Below are positions 20,882 to 22,005 of a stretch of 22,005 bases of DNA, one piece after another. The stretch covers positions 1-22,005 of the forward strand of contig JAKEGO010000036.1 of assembly GCA_022615805.1 (NCBI GenBank). The letters are read 5' to 3'. The stretch's first letter is position 1, and each line of letters begins with the position of its first letter. The translations under genes were made by a program, and so were the position numbers. The notes beneath the pieces were generated by a model, which ran no database searches, was not told the origin of the DNA, and worked only from the letters and a program-made list of their open reading frames with translations. The DNA comes from Thermoplasmata archaeon (GTDB lineage Archaea > Thermoplasmatota > JAKEGO01).

Positions 20882-21763
20882 TCAGTAACCGACGGCCTCG
20901 AGGTTCCCCCTGAGCGCGGCGGCGGCCTCCAGGAAAACCGCCCTCTCCGTCGCCGTCAGGTCGGGCTCCAGGACCTTCTCGACCCCCTTCCTGCCAAGGA
21001 CGGCGGGCATGCCCAGGCACACCCTCTGCCCCTCGATGAGCACCGAGGTCGGCACGACCTCCTTCAGGTCCTGCATGATGACGCGCACCATCTGGGACGT
21101 GGCGTGCGCAGGGGCGTAGAACGTGGCGCCCTTCAGGGCAATGACCTCGCGGCCGGCGTCCTTGGTCCGTGCCACGGCCCGGGCAACGCGCTCGGGATCG
21201 GCGGTCTTCCCGCGGATCCTCACCGAGCTCGCGACCGGTATCATAACCTCTCCGTGCTGCCCGAGGACGATGCCCTCCACATCCTCGACCGGGACGCCGA
21301 ACTCGAGCGAGAGGAAGTAGCGGAACCTGTTCGTGTCGACGACGCCCCCCATCCCGAAGACGCGGTCCGGCCCCCACCCCGTCTCCTGCAGGGCTATGTA
21401 GGTCATGGCGTCCATGGGGTTGGCGACGACGAGCATCAGCGCGTCGGGGGCGTGCCTGACGGCCTGTTCGGACACCGAGGTCATGATCTTCGCGTTCGTG
21501 CCGAGCAACTGCTCCCGGGTCATGTCCGGCTTCCTGGCGATGCCCGCCACCGATACTATGAGGTCCGCCCCCGTGATGGCCGCGTAATCCGTGGAGCCGG
21601 TCACGCGGCACATGCAGGTCTGGCCGAGGTCCAGGCCCTCCCCCATGACGAGGTTCTCGATGATGTCTATTATGACCAGTTCGTCGGTGATGTTCTCCTT
21701 CATTATCGCGAAGGCGATGGTCGACCCAAGGCGGCCTGCTCCGATGACTGCGATCTTCCCCAT
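20882..21763 (-). CDS. mdh: Malate dehydrogenase (LDH-like type)
   Basis: This 293-residue NAD-dependent enzyme interconverts malate and oxaloacetate (EC 1.1.1.37). The Rossmann motif is GAGRLG at 8-13, and Asp33 at the end of the second strand indicates NAD rather than NADP. The substrate-specificity position is Arg78 in ARKPDMTR, typical for malate; lactate dehydrogenases carry Gln there. Asn115 in VANPMDAMTY, Arg in DTNRFR (143-148) and the catalytic His170 in GQHGEVM are present. ATG 21763 is preceded by GGAGGTGG (21766-21773). The frame is open to 21787. Fumarase, five genes away, supplies its substrate. It has its own promoter. Confidence 0.95.
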   Translation of the reverse strand: MGKIAVIGAGRLGSTIAFAIMKENITDELVIIDIIENLVMGEGLDLGQTCMCRVTGSTDYAAITGADLIVSVAGIARKPDMTREQLLGTNAKIMTSVSEQAVRHAPDALMLVVANPMDAMTYIALQETGWGPDRVFGMGGVVDTNRFRYFLSLEFGVPVEDVEGIVLGQHGEVMIPVASSVRIRGKTADPERVARAVARTKDAGREVIALKGATFYAPAHATSQMVRVIMQDLKEVVPTSVLIEGQRVCLGMPAVLGRKGVEKVLEPDLTATERAVFLEAAAALRGNLEAVGY

Positions 21764-21799
21764 GGCCACCTCCAGCGCAAGATGCATAGAAAAAAGTTA

Positions 21800-21807
21800 C
21801 TATAATG
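21800..21807 (-). promoter_or_regulatory. TATA box of mdh
   Basis: On the minus strand this is CATTATAG, about 40 nt upstream of ATG 21763, leaving space for a short leader carrying GGAGGTGG. Confidence 0.5.
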
Positions 21808-21904
21808 TGAATGCCGGTCCTTTTTCACGACTCCACTCGACAACTCGAATAAATGACGACGTCCCCGGGGCGTTCCCGCGCAGCAAATCTTCAAGGTTTG
21901 TCCG

Positions 21905-22005
21905 GTTATACCACGACACATTGGTCCCTTGAGGTCCGTCGGACGGAGCCAGCATTCGATGGGACGACTTGAATGGTTTCAAGCGATCAATGGGTCGAAG
22001 TGTAA
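21905..22005. repeat. Right copy of 101-bp exact terminal direct repeat
   Basis: Identical to bases 1-101. The base before it (21904, g) and those after the left copy cannot be compared, because the repeat reaches both ends of the window. The true repeat in the genome may therefore be longer. Confidence 0.97.

Noticed and set aside
1..22005. tRNA, rRNA, CRISPR arrays, insertion sequences, integrase or toxin-antitoxin genes
   Set aside because: No T-loop-like motif with a matching acceptor stem, no regularly spaced repeats and no transposase or recombinase motifs were seen by eye. A short or divergent RNA gene could still be missed without a covariance search.

Overview
The window looks like a piece of a GC-rich euryarchaeal genome, most plausibly Thermoplasmatota-like. 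That placement is an inference from gene content, not from a phylogeny. The archaeal signature is strong: isoprenoid ether-lipid enzymes (GGGP synthase, UbiA-type DGGGP synthase, geranylgeranyl reductase, type 2 IPP isomerase, IdsA), archease, a KaiC/GvpD-like RecA ATPase, UPF0147, PAC2, DUF357, an MJ1316/DUF504 protein, an Lsm protein, and TATA boxes about 25-40 nt upstream of start codons. Genes are tightly packed and many starts are GTG or TTG.

Layout. At 284-3327 there is a single OB-fold SSB-like protein, then a coupled group: DGGGP synthase, GGGP synthase, a DUF59/MIP18 protein, DUF357 and an MJ1316/DUF504 protein. At 3464-7976 there is a proline-rich membrane protein, archease (minus strand), the KaiC/GvpD-like ATPase, a long hairpin, an unrecognised 90-residue protein (minus), UPF0147 and a PAC2 protein. 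At 8055-13329 there are PurC, geranylgeranyl reductase (minus), PRPP synthetase, IPP isomerase and IdsA. At 13437-14801 there are DUF2061, Lsm and a TrmJ-type methyltransferase. At 15046-19369, all on the minus strand, there are fumarase beta and alpha, a LarA-family protein and a 426-residue protein built from four tandem acyl-CoA-synthetase C-terminal domains. At 19697-21763 there are a double winged-helix regulator and malate dehydrogenase (minus).

How the genes fit together. Five enzymes form an almost unbroken late ether-lipid route: IPP/DMAPP isomerisation, GGPP synthesis, GGGP, DGGGP, and saturation of the chains. Fumarase and malate dehydrogenase catalyse adjacent TCA-type steps; the LarA-family gene lies just upstream of fumarase. 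PRPP synthetase and PurC belong to nucleotide synthesis.

Two things stand out. First, the four-domain protein has no adenylation domain and no catalytic A10 lysine, and it is divergent from a double-wHTH regulator across an AT-rich, palindrome-bearing intergenic region. Second, the first 101 bases and last 101 bases are identical. The sequence could therefore close into a 21,904-bp circle, or it may be a k-mer-length assembly overlap at a repeat. No replication initiator, integrase, transposase, CRISPR array, tRNA or rRNA was seen.
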